DNA of 64,000 nt. Origin: Lateolabrax maculatus (taxonomy: Eukaryota > Chordata > Actinopteri > Acropomatiformes > Lateolabracidae). The position numbers were made by a program, and so were the translations under genes. This document shows, piece by piece, positions 33,601 through 46,400 of this stretch. Position 1 is the first letter of the stretch; each line of letters begins with the position of its first letter. Under the pieces are notes generated by a model, which ran no database searches, was not told where the DNA came from, and saw only the letters and a list, made by a program, of their open reading frames with translations. Location of the stretch: the NCBI GenBank assembly GCA_031216445.1, contig CM062218.1:9099501-9163500 (forward strand). Reading direction: 5' to 3'.

Positions 33601-35980
33601 ATCAAATAAATCATGTTTTACAGAATACCTATAATTCTCGAAGTAATTATAATGTATAATGTATATGTATGTCTTTTTTCAGATTGAGCTCCTGAGACAA
33701 CCCAAACTTTTTCATTGAAGACATGATTTTTGTATCAGGTAAGGAAATATTTACTGTACATTTATTTAATTCAGAAGGGTTCAGAATAAGCAACAGATCC
33801 TGTCATTTCTGATCAAGATCGAGTCTGTATATAGGTTTGTTTAAAACCAAGTGCTTTACTGACTAGATTTTTACTTAATGGCACTCAGCAGTCAGGAACA
33901 CTTGGTCAGCCATTTTAGTCTGTGGCCCGATCGAAACGTCGATGCACCATCAGAATAATTGAATTACTCTTCCCTGAGTCATTCTGTCGTGATTAACCTC
34001 ACAGATATGTGCTAACTCTGGGCCTATGTGAAAGCAGCAAGCAGACAATCTTTCCTTTTGCTGGCCCGCCTGTTTGAGTCAGTTTGGCGCAATGCTGTTG
34101 GCTGTGACTTATCTTAGTAAGCAACAAGTGGAAGGGTCATCTGTTGGTCACGTCCCGATTATCAGATGTTGTTGAAAAGTGAGAGAGTGCGGGTATAAAG
34201 AGTGGCCTGTGGTCTATCCTTGAAGCCAGCTTTGGAGATGCCTCACATTACATTTTTGTCTTTGTGCTGATGTCAGCCCCATGCCCCCGGTCCAGCGGCA
34301 GGAGAATAAGAGCTACATTCTGCCTCTGCGACACAATAGAGCCCTTCTTGCCCTGATATCCTCACAATGTGTTTCTGCAGGGCCCTACGCACACATATGC
34401 ACACACATTCTCTGCAGACCGTTCTTTCAGAGCTAGTTCAGCTGTGCACTTTACCTTATATTTCCATTCTTGTCGAAGGTGTTTGCTCAGAGACTTAAAG
34501 CAGTTTGCTTTCACTGTCAGAAAGCACTTTGTAAATATGCTGCAGGTCATTTGTTAGATTTCCAGATTCATTCACAGCACCCACTCAAAATGGGAAATGT
34601 TGATGCTGCTTTATAAACTGTATAGGGTCAATAGCGTGTGTATATTCGAGATTGTTAATATAAGTGATATTTTTTTTGTGGATCAGTGACAGAGAAGCCA
34701 TGCAAGCCACTGCAGTACAGTGTGGTGGTGTGGCATGGGTTAACGTCTGACGACCGGAGGAATGTGTCCGGGTCGACGGGGAGAATTCCTCAGTCCTGCG
34801 CGACTAGGTCACAGCACTGACAAGAGTCTGCCACCTATTTTAGCATGCGCACTGCCGCTCTGCGCCTCTGTCTCATTGCCCTCCTCTATCTTTTTCTAAT
34901 TCTGCTTGCCTGTCTCTCTCTCTCTTTCTCTCTCTCTCCCCCTCCTCGTTTTCCTCTGTCTGGCTCCAAGTCGTTCTTTCTCCCCTTCCACTCTCTTCCT
35001 TTACATCATTTCATCTTTTGTTCTTCCTGCTCGCTCTTTGTCTGTCTCGGTCTGTCTCTTGTGTCTCTTTTAGTTAATCTGTCTGTCTGTCTTTCAGGCA
35101 CGCCGTCTATTTTGCTGTCCTACTTTGCCTCATGTTTTTCCAAGTCCTCGTTTTGTCTTTTATTTGTCCCCATGCACGTTTTGCGCATATTTTTAATCTG
35201 CAAATATTCATGCCTTGAGGTATTTATACTCTAAAGGTCATTATTCTGTCATTGTCATCTGTTTTATCCATTCTCCAACACCCTTCACCCTCCTATCTCT
35301 TTTTGTATCAAGTCAACTCTCTCTCTGTCTGTCTTTTTCTCTGGCACATTGAGTTCAGTGCTGCAGGTGCTTTCAAGAAGACATGGCGAGAGTGTAGGGG
35401 AGTGAGACAAAAAACACATAGACATACAGTAAACATTCTCCGTGTGCTTGTGAATAAGACACTGGCATGCTTGTTATTAATGCAGTGCTGTAGAATGCAT
35501 ATAGTGCCTGGTGGTGCTGGTCATGTATGATTTATACGGTGCGTTCCCACACAGGCCGAGGGCTTTCATACCAGCTATCTGTATTCCTGAGTGAAGGAGT
35601 TTGCAGAGTCTCACCTCTTCATTGGCTGACAGCGGAGGTGACAGACAGACCCCCAGGTACTGGAGTGTTTCCTCTGATGGCAGATGTGGCGATTTGACAC
35701 AGTCTGAACCTCGCACACATGCTCACTGAATGAAAGCACATTTCTCCCTTTTACACAGATGTAGGCTGCACACAGGCTTATACCTTATGCGGGGGATATT
35801 GGCAGACAGTTCTGGAGATTATATTGTTCTTCTATACACTGCATCCATATACATGTGAATTACTTGTGGAGTACCTGGCTCAAATGTTTCATGACTTATT
35901 GTTGCGACAGATGTCCATGGTGTGCATTATAACGACAGTGAGAAATTTTACAGCATTAAAAGTCATTTTAGCACACTTTT
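30681..35980. other. Non-coding stretch
   Basis: No protein gene supported. It contains CT-rich tracts (30.7-31.0 and 34.9-35.1 kb), an NRF1-like gcatgcgca at 34843-34851, and one splice-bounded 56-base cassette at 33683-33738 (ttttttcag acceptor, CAG|GTAAGG donor). Confidence 0.4.
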
Positions 35981-37090
35981 CTGTGATTGACAACATACCA
36001 CACCATCTGAACTATTCGATTTTTCCTATTTGAACTATTCTATCATGTTAAATTATTGACTGTTCATCCTCATCTTGTAGTCCATTTAAGTAAAAATTAG
36101 CTAATTTCATAAAAGGTAATCAACTCAGAAACTGACACATAATATAACAAAGTTATAGGAGCTCAAACGACTTATCAAAAAACAAATCTCCAACTATTTT
36201 AATAATTAAATGAACAATTAGTAAACAAAAAAACGTATTTATTATATGTTATAATATATTTATATTATTGTAAATTGAATATCTTTGGGATTTGGACTGT
36301 GGGTCGAACAAAACAAGACACTGGAAAAAATATAGACAGATTCATCAATAATGAAAATAATAATTAGTTGCAGCCCCAATTCATAAACATTTATATATAA
36401 AAGTAATTTTAGTTTTCTATGATTGACAGCATAGAACATCATCTGAACTATTCTGTCATGTTAAATTATTGATTGTGCTGTCATGCCCATCATGTAGTCT
36501 ATCAAGGCTTAAACTCGTCAACTGAATTATTAAGTGAAGCATTTTATTCCATAAAAAATATATTCAACATTTCAGAAACCGAAACCTACTATAACAAAGT
36601 GATAGCTCGTATTAAAGCACATATTTAGAGCTGAAACTTTTCTTCGATTAATTGATTACTGGATCGATAGAAAATTAATCAGCAAATGTTTTGATTATTT
36701 ATCTTTTAATCAAAAATGCCAAAAATTCACTGGTTCCAGCTTTTTAAACGTGAATATGTACTGTTTTTTCTGGTCTTCTTTGCAATCTAAAGATGCCATC
36801 TTGGGCTTGGGGAAAATGTGACATTTTTCACTATTGCATACCATTTTATTAGCTAATCGATTGATTTGATTAATTGAAAAAAAAACAAAACACTTAACTG
36901 TGATTGACAGCGTACCATAGTAACTATTCTGTCATGTTAAATTATTAACTGCAATGTCATGCGCATCTTGTAGTCTATTTAAGTTAAAACTAGCCAACTG
37001 AATTATTAAGTGAAGAGTTTAATTCCAATATTTTGGAAACTGACACCTACTGTGACAAATTGATTCATTGTAATGAAGCGTTAATATTTG
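35981..37090. repeat. Three-copy diverged tandem repeat, unit about 440-480 bp
   Basis: The same ordered words recur at 35981, 36418 and 36898: ctgtgattgacagcata, then actattctgtcatgtt, then aaattattgac, then cttgtagtctatttaag, then gaaactgacacctac with acaaa. The words lie in the same order and the copies start 437 and 480 bases apart. Between the shared parts lie pieces of a dispersed fish repeat (36269-36377 and 36625-36895). This is an old local tandem duplication. Confidence 0.8.
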
Positions 37091-37252
37091 TGCTTACTAC
37101 ACTAAAATGATTTCAGTCTCAACTATCTGTGAGCCTGAACTATTTTAGGTAATAAAAATCTACAAATTGGATTTACAGAATTTTGGGATAAAGCTCTTCA
37201 AATACAATTTTATTCAGCTCTGACAACATGTGTGTGAATCTGCCTGTTTGTT

Positions 37253-37303
37253 TGTGCGTGTGTGTGTGAGTGTGTGTGTGTGTGTGAGTGTGTGCGTGTG
37301 TGC
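37253..37303. repeat. (TG)n microsatellite
   Basis: Interrupted TG tract with GA and CG interruptions. Confidence 0.9.
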
Positions 37304-37384
37304 ACACGGCCCGCCACCAAGCACCTAAAGCCCTGGCAGTTTCAGACAGTGAAAGGAGGTGAGACGTGAGTAATAGCAGTGACT

Positions 37385-37500
37385 GATGATGTCACAGACA
37401 GCATCGCGCCGCTTCAGCTGCCCTCCTGACCCGGCTTTAGGATGGCGGCAGCAGCGCGCAAGCACCCGTGGGTAACACACGCCAAAGCACATTAGAGGCA
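37385..37500 (+). promoter_or_regulatory. CpG-rich promoter-like patch
   Basis: An isolated GC/CpG-rich patch in AT-rich surroundings. It carries a CRE-like tgatgtca (37386-37393) and a YY1-type ggatggcggc at 37441-37450. The contained ATG (37442) has a good initiation context and reads MAAAARKHPW before a GTAACA that could be a donor. It could be a promoter or first exon. No downstream coding exon was found. Confidence 0.3.
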
Positions 37501-37854
37501 GGGAGATGGAGAGAGGCGGGGATGGAACACACAGAACACAGCTCAGGGGGACAGAGAGAGAGACAGAGAGACAAAGAGAGACAGAGAGAGAAAGCGAGGG
37601 GGGAGGCTGTCAGATTAAAGAGGAGAGAGAGGAAGAAAAGCTGAGAGACATGGCGATGTTTGCCTCCATGCTTTTTTTTTTTTTTTTTTAGCAGACTGTC
37701 TGGTTGGAGTTGATGTTCTACATCACTGCCTCAGGTATCTCTCACTGTCTCTCTCTGTCTGTCTGTAGCTCTCTGTCGGTTTTCCTTCGTATATCATTTA
37801 AGTTGAAATACAAAATGAGTCTTTCTTGCATGAAAAGAAAAAAAGTCATAGACA

Positions 37855-38150
37855 ACAGTTTTGATATTCAATCAATGGTTTCAGTCATTTATCAAGAAAA
37901 AAATGCCAAATATTTGCTGGTTCCAGCTTGTCAAACATGAGGAATTTGGTTTTCAGTGCAGTCTTTTTAGTTTTACACAGTTGGTCGGACAAAACAAGCC
38001 ATATGAAGACATCATCTTGAGCTTGTGAAAGGTATTTTTTTAAATTATTATTATTTTTGGATGCTCTATAGAGCAAACAATTCATCAAAAAACAAGTACA
38101 GTAGAACTCAGAGTAGTCAACATTCAAAGTAAATATTAGTTGTAGTCCTA
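37855..38150. mobile_element. Dispersed repeat copy
   Basis: Shares aaaaatgccaaatatttgct, ggttccagctt, cggacaaaacaagcca and tattagttgtag with the copies at 36625, 38505 and 49159. Confidence 0.55.
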
Positions 38151-38504
38151 CATATGATTGCTTTAATTATTTTTCTCTCTTATGTTCTTTATTTCAGATT
38201 AAAACACACACACATTTTATCTACAGCTTCTATCTCTTTCCCTCTTTATCTTGTTTGTATCCATGGTCACTGTCGCTCAACTGTACTCACGGTGCGAAAT
38301 TGCCAAAGGTGAAAACGATAGTTTAGTTCAACTTGGGCGAAATGAACGACTGATGCATTTGAAGAACTGCTGAGCTCGCTTTTTCAGATAATATTCTCCA
38401 TGCAAGTCTCTGATAGATTAATTTAGTAGACAGCTGTCGCTGGCTGATAGAACTCCTCTCAGCCAGTCCATCCTTTGCTCCATTGGGTCCATCGGGGGCT
38501 ACAA

Positions 38505-38825
38505 AATATACAATTCATGATCCAAGAACTAGTTGATGAGTCAATTGAAAGAAAAATTAATCAGTAACAACACTGAAAATCGATTTAATCGAGAAAAAAA
38601 AGAAATAAAATCACTGGTTCTAGCTTCTCAAATGTGAATATCTTGGGGTATTCTTAGTTTTCTCTGATAGTAAATTGAATAACTTTGGATTTTGGAGTGA
38701 CAAAACAAGCTATTGAAAGTGATTAATGCTCTCGAGGAAACTGTGGTCTGAATTTTTCACATTTTAGAGACCAAATGACGAATTGATAATGAAAATAATA
38801 ATTTGTTGCTGCCCAAGTTTAATTA
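38505..38825. mobile_element. Dispersed repeat copy
   Basis: Shares tcactggttctagcttctca, gtaaattgaataactttgg, gacaaaacaagc and the terminal gataatgaaaataataattt with the other copies of this family. Confidence 0.6.
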
Positions 38826-39554
38826 ATCATAGTTAAAGCCCTGATAATAATAATCATGAGACTTGCATCATACAGTATGTCAATTTTCATCCATTTGTAA
38901 TGACAGGAGAGCATAGTCGCAGTTTGAATAAAGTAAAGTGTTTTCAGTGTTACAATGCCAATATTGTAGGGTTTTTAATTGTGAGAGTTAAACTTCCAAC
39001 ATAAAATTTTACCTGGTTACTCATCCAAATTTTCCACCAGAACAGTAAAAAACAACTTGTTCTGTGCACACTGGCCCCTTAGCCAATTATACTGAAAACA
39101 ATAAAATAAAACCTAATCAGATCATAGTTATGTGAAATGAAAGTGGTTGTCACAGTCAATCTGATTCTATACAGTTGTCAAATTATAATAACTGTTAATT
39201 AAACAATATAGCTTTTAATATACAGTATTTTCTCTGAGGAATCAGCGATACTGCACTCAAAGCTAACTGAGACATTTATCATTGAAATACATCTCAAGAG
39301 CCGAGGAACCTTGAGCTGGAAGTAGATAGTGCGTGTTCACAAGCACTCAGCACACATGTGTTTGTTTTTCGCCACTATTACTTCAAAGTCTCATTCAATT
39401 CAGACTCCCAAATGGCTCTTGATTCTTTGATCTACCACCGAGAGATGAGCAGATACTCAAAAGCCGAGCAATCCTGTTTGCAATTTCAAGGTGATACTCT
39501 GAAGCAAAAGAATCTCAAATATTTTTTCAGCAAAGGCCAAAATCACTGCTCTGG

Positions 39555-40441
39555 TAAAGCTGGATGATATGGCCAAAACTGTTATCACAATATGTTTTTT
39601 CATATTGATCGATGTCAATAATTATCACAATATATATTTAATAATAATAATAATTTTCTATTTACAGTTTTAATAGTATTGTCCTTAAAAAAGAGGCCTA
39701 AAGAAACCAGAAGGTTAATTATGGTTTATAATATACAATTTATTAATTGAACAAATAGGTGACAACATTCAACAGAACCATCACGGTTTACATGAAACAC
39801 TGAATAAATAAAATCTAAACAACACGGACTTGAGCATCTACCGTTACAGTTGATGAATTCTGCCAATTAACAGGTTGGTTGACACTTAATAGATACATAC
39901 AATGTCATTAAGGGGAAAGATTAAATACCACCAGCGTTATCGTTTAACCTATTGACTCCTTAATGAATAAGAAGATAGTAGGCCATAAATAATTATAAGA
40001 TGTATAAATGTTTGAGTTAATAGCTTACCAATGGTTAGATGGTCAAACTGTTAAAGGAACGGACTTCACTATGATTGCACCACTGTCAGTGTAATGCACA
40101 CCAGGCGGTCCTCGTTGAGTCCCCATGACACGTGTGCTTCCACAAGCCCCGAGAGGGCAGTTATCTCAGATAATTGTCTGAAAAATATGCTGTTTGGAGG
40201 CATCTGCTATGAAAATTCATTGCTTGTCGACGTACTGTATTTTGATACTCAAGTATGATTCGGACATACGACTAGACCACATACATGTTTGTGTAGTATT
40301 TTTGTAGGTAGAGAAAAATGGATTAAAAAAAAACCCGGAAAAGATTGACTCAAAAAAAAAAATCTCATAAATGCATCATCGTTATTGTTAAAGATGTTAT
40401 TGTGAAAAATATTGAGATCGTTTTAGTGCGAAACCCTATGC
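39555..40441. mobile_element. Possible diverged DNA-transposon relic
   Basis: The left end (gatatggccaaaactgttat, cacaatatg) and the right part (gttattgtgaaaaatattga, then gcgaaaccctatg) resemble the two ends of a common fish element that begins gggctgggcgatatgg. The middle is not recognisable, so the limits are approximate. Confidence 0.35.
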
Positions 40442-43400
40442 TCTCACCAATATCAATATCGCCTATATCTCACCAATAAATAGACGCTGATGAATGAAAA
40501 TGAGATAATGAATGATTAATATACAGTAAATTGCAAACGTACGAAATTGGTATAAATACCCCAAATACTTAACAACTGTTATAAAGGTGAAAGTCCAATA
40601 GGATGATATCGATACTGCTGCAATCCATCCCCTATGTAATGCTCAGCTCAAAATAATATTCTCAACAATAGAAATATGATACTGAATCAAATCTCCATCA
40701 CAGTCTAGACAAATATAGTCGACTGGTGTATCATATTTCAGCAGAGGACCTTACTTGTTAAACATCCTAATACTTATATAATCCTTGTACTTTCCAAACG
40801 TTGCAGTAAAACTGGACACGAGAAGTCTAGCCCATTCCCAATCTGAACGTGTTAGGTCCTTACAGGTTTGGCTGTAAATGTCATGCACCAACTGGGAGTT
40901 TTAAATTTAAAGGTCAGAATTAAATCGTCGCTAGCCTGAGATTTTTAATCTTATCGTGCTTGGTGAAATGTGTTACTTAGCCATTAAATAGAAGTAAAAA
41001 AGGGTCAAAGTTCACTGTGACTACAGCTGCTGTGTGAAGACAGTGGCAGATGTTGCTGTTGTGATATCTGAGATGAAGGTTTGTTTATTTACAGCCATTA
41101 CCCTCTCACTTCAGTCATCAACGGATTGTTCTCAACCAAAAAATAGGCAGTTTCACGGTGTAATACTTAAATTCTCTAATATTAGAAAAGCTACATTAGT
41201 AGATTGAAAAAGGGAAATACTAGATACAAAAATTATACATAAGGGTTAATTATTGTGTTCAGGCATGCTTTTTAGAGCACCTTTTAAAGCCTTTCCATAA
41301 AAAACATAAACTAAGTAAAAATAAAGAGAACAAACGTGTAACTTTATTTAATCAAGAAAATATCTCAATGAGATAAAAAATAATGTAAAAAATGACCTCA
41401 GAGTGCTCAGGTTTGGTTTGTTTAGAAATGAGCGGTCTTTCCTAAGAGTACAGTTAGTCGCTGCGCTGCTGGTAACTCATCGTCCCTCCAACCCACCACC
41501 CCTCTTCCTCCTCTGCGGTGCATCACCCCACTCATTCGCTTTCAGTCTCCTTCTCTCTCCTTCACTCCCTGGCTTAATATTGATCTGAATTCATTTGTTT
41601 CCTATTGATCTGCCACTCCACCCTCTGCCGCATTGAACAAACACGAGGACACACACCATGCGCACACAAGCCTCATACACGCACCCATACAGATGCAGCA
41701 CATGCGCTAAAAAGGCTAAAAATGCTCGTTTGTAAACCTGTTATACGTAAACTGATTTGAAGTTTAATACACACGCACACACACATACTGCAGATAGACA
41801 CACCTGCAACCACACACTCTCCATCTAAGAGATTTTAGAGGCTGAAAGCATTAAGGTTTGGAGGGGTCTCAGCTCAAGCATCAGACAAGCTAATGACATA
41901 CAAAAGAACCCGGATTCCATATTGATCCAACACCTCAGGAGTGAGATGAAAACAAAGGCAGTCTAGGGCTGGCACCGGCGGGCGCCACAATTACAGCTAC
42001 AGTTCATTTCTCAGGTTTGCTGAATTGTACTCAAGTCATTAGTACAACAACTGGGAGGAATTCAGTTTAATGGCATATTAGCCAAGGTGCCATTTGTGGC
42101 AGTAATTGTGTGTTTCTCAAAAACCCTTCATAGTCTTCAGAATAAAATGATCAAATTAAGTCAATCAGATTTAAGGTTACGCTGTGTTAATCGATGGGCT
42201 TTTTCAAAAACTGTATCTTAAGAAATACAGAAGAATGTAAGAGTGGGATATACTGTAGAAAAAAAAAATCACATTTATACAGAAATAAAACGTAATATAT
42301 GAACATGCGTTAAATATATCAGAAGGAAAGAACTGGCTTTATTCTCCATTTTTCTTACCGTTGACAAATCCCATATAAACCAAAAATCAGTGGCAGTTCA
42401 GACCAAAAATAGCCCTGCCTTAAAACAGTGCAGTGGACAGCGTTGGTTGTATGTGTTGCTTCAGGTATCAGTGAGATACGTAACGAAATGAAAGCTATGC
42501 AACAATCTAGGAGGTCCGGTTTACAGTAATATGAAACATATTATGCTTATTTTACACTTATTTTATCTTTTGTCGCGACAGTTATGAGGTTAACAGTAGA
42601 TATACAGCGTTCACATTACCAAGTAATGGGTGCATGTGTTCTTGGATGTATTTAATTGACCAATGCAGCATTTTGCGGGAGGCTGTTGGTCTGTCAAAAG
42701 TTTGGTTAGATTCAACTTCAACTTTTTGCCAGGTGGCCCTGCATATTTTTTGTCAGATCCCCCTGCGTCGGCACCTCTGAACGAATGAGGGGTGGCTGCG
42801 TTTTTTCACGTTCTCTCTCAATACCTTTCATCTACCCTACTCCGTCTGTGGTGTTTGGGCCAGAAATCTGGGCTTCTCCTAAAGACATAGATCTTTAAAA
42901 ATGGGTATTTAAAAAAAAAAAAAAGGTTTCAGACATTCCAGCAGGATACTGTAGTTTTTAGCAAATTATACTCACAGAGGAATAAATAGTGCGTGTGCTT
43001 TGGTCTAGTCTTTTCATGATTTTTTGATAATAACAAAGATAAAAATTATCACCGGCTTTATCCTTTAAGGCCCAATGTTTTGTTCAGTTATCCAAGTGGA
43101 TTACTTTGTCTTCAGTAAGCTGTGACAGGTTGACCAACGTTTTCTGCGGCTCCACCAGCCACTCCAAATTTTTGGTTGGTGGCATCAAGTTGCCATGACA
43201 CCAGACTGTTTTTCCTGCCCTCTGACCTCCTTTCAGGACATGCTGTGCTCAGTCAGACTGCATCTCCAGCAGCGGCTTGAGTTCAAAGGGCCGGGGGGAA
43301 AAGAGGCAAGGGGGAGAGGCTGTGTTTCCTCTCTGTAATATTAGATAAGATGCACCACGGGCAATACTCGCTCTCCTTAAGTGCATGCAGACAGGAACAC

Positions 43401-46400
43401 ACAGCCGAATATATACGTACACATGTGGGAATTAATGAGCGCACACCGACACAAAGGCTGCACATCTCCGTCTCTGTTGTCTTTCATTGTGTTGCGGCGT
43501 TATAATTATTGCATTTGTTTGGCTCACTGCTGTTTAATTTATGATGTCGGATTGTATTTTCCAGCGTTATTAATGTTTTATTCATCAGCATTGACTTTAA
43601 CCATCTCTGCTGTGCATGTATTTTTGTACCACCCTTCCATTCATGCTTTGTTGATGGCACAGTATTCATTTTCACCACTTTGTTAATCCATTTCATACTC
43701 TGCACACGACGTTTGATGCTTCTTCCGTCATAAATGGCTTGCGTTTCTATTCAGTTCTTTGTGCTGCTGAGTGCTTCATCTCTAATCAGGGATTGGTCCA
43801 TTATGACTTAATTATCTCGTAGTATTTTTTCATGTTTAAGTCCAGGACGGTTTTTGCTGAAAACTGCACTACTGGTCTGATTAAAAGCCCAGATAAGGTT
43901 GTGTCTGGGTGGCTGACTTTATTTATTTACTTTTCCCAACTTCATGGCTCAATGTGTTTATTGATGTTCTCCTTCCTATCCTCTGGTATGCTAATAATCT
44001 GCATGATGCTCTGCTGATTTCAGGAATGCCTTGGTCAACCACAGAAGCTCCCCAGTGAGAAGAGAGCCATGGGAAAAACCTCAGACTAGATCCCGGTTGT
44101 GAGGTAAATGCTTTGGCAACATCTGTTTCTTCCCGTTTATACCAACAAAGACTCTTTGAATTTGACTGAAATGAAAGAGAGAGCAAACAGCTTGAGAGAT
44201 CAGAGTCAGTGATGGAGAACGTTCTACTATACTGAGAGACACCAACATTTCCACGTCTCTCTGCTTCTTTTTTCTTCTTTGACAGTCTCCTTCTGTCCCC
44301 TCGTGTCTCTTTTATGTTTACTCTCACCATAAAACACAAGTTGTTCTTATTGATAATGCATATTGAATCAAAATTGTTATATCGGTACCATAAACAGACT
44401 ACTTCCCAACTGTTAGCTATCACACAATCAAACCTGTTGAAAGAAGACAAAATCGGACAGCTGTTATGTACGTTATTCAACATAATTTCCTAATGGGACC
44501 TCACATAACCGCTTGCATGATTATGCTCTCTCTCTTTTTCTTTCTCTTAGACAAACACACACTCTACCAAGAAAAATATTTTAGAGTATATTAGCCAACA
44601 AAAGAAGCTGCCTCCCATTATTTGTCACCCACAGAATAAAACCAGGGCAAATCAATTCAAAATGGTACATATATTTAAAAAAAAATACATATTGTATCCA
44701 TATAAAAGCCCTCATTATGGAATAAGAACATTCAATTGTCAGTGTACATTTTTTAAGCTTAGACGTGCTGTGCGCATTATTCATATTTGTGAACACGCAC
44801 ACTCAAATATACACACACTTTCTCCTCTCTCTGCTCATAGACACATACATACAGGACCTACACACACATACACACACATACTGGCCGACACTACCCAATA
44901 GCCATTGACAACAGTGCCCTAGCAACCATTGGGCATCATGCCAAGCCACTGAGGTTGCCTGGTAGTGTGTTCCCATGGTAACATTTTCTGCCTTTGTAAA
45001 TAAGGTACAAGAAGAGCGGAATAAAAAGGGGGGTTTGGGAGAAATTGCACTACAGAATCTCATTCTATCTTGAGGGACCTAATAATTTATGGTTTGTGAG
45101 TAGCAGATACTTACCCTGGCCCTGCACCAAGCTGCCATCAGACTGAAGAGGTACATTAGTAACGATGGGGATCTCAAGTCCAAGTCCTCGCCACACAGGG
45201 TCAGATTCAGTTTTGAGGGGGATTGGGGAGCTACATGTAATATTATTCTTCCCCGGTCTCTAAATTGCTTAACCAATGATCACACTGTCAATTTTGGACA
45301 CATAATTAATTTACTTGTGTATATAACTATTTGTTTGCTTATAGTCACTTTTGAGTTTGTTTTACCTTGAATTTAATTGGATATTTTAGAATTCAATTAA
45401 TTAAGAAACAATAATGTGTGTGCCTTTCTGTAAAATGGAGTGGACCATCAGCAGTCCTTTGCACTGAGTTTGAGAACCGCTGTCTGAGGCCTGCATTCCT
45501 GTTGAGTTGGCACTTGCCAGGCGATTCATAGCTGCGGGTACAGTTTATTTGCTGTCACTGGGCAGATTTCGCTCCTCCGTGCCACTACATTGTTTGGGTG
45601 GTGCCACAGTCTCTGTGCGTCACTTCTCAAAGACAATGAGTGGTGGAGAGTCACCTGAAATCTTTGTTTTTCCTTTGACAGCAGAGCCTAAATTTTTTTT
45701 GTGTATATTTGGAAAGAAAAGGTTTTAATTTAATTGACAGAAATATTTTGTTGCGAGGCAGATGTGTGCTTGATTTTAATTATATCTCATCAATTATTTC
45801 CCCAGTTAGTCAATCAGTTATTCGTTTTTTTTTTTTTTTTTTTTCACGTTTCTTAAATCAAATAGCATGATGGCTTTTCTCTCTAACTGTCCACTTTTGT
45901 TGACAAATTACACTGATTATATTTTTGAAGATTGAAGAACAGGATGCTTGTTGTTTTAATGTCACAAATTCTCAAAATCTTGAGATCGTTGTTTCAAAAA
46001 TTCTAGTCCTAAAAGTCATGCAAAATGGCCGTATGTTTTATATTTAGTTTTGATGAAAACAAGCAACAACGTTTTGTAAAAACATTTTTACCTCCTACTC
46101 TAGTTATTTTCCAGACTGATGGGACAAATTTCTGTTAATTTTCAACAAAGAAATTAACTATATTCTTTTTTGAATATGTGTATTATAACTGTGCTTAACT
46201 GTCAGTTCCATAGATGAATCACAATTTTAAGTCTTGTTATCAAAGAAGCAAAGAACCTGAACATTTGTTGAGATTTTTTTAGTCGTCTTAATGGGTAAAC
46301 CTCAGCTCTCAGTTTTCATACAAAATCTAAAAGTGCAGTGGACATTCCCTCAAAATAAGGGTTTAATTATTTTAGCAGCAATGACTCACAAACAATGTGT

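Noticed and set aside
34845..35234. Hydrophobic 129-residue frame resembling a membrane protein
   Set aside because: Its Leu/Ser/Phe content comes from CT-rich low-complexity DNA and there is no supporting exon structure.
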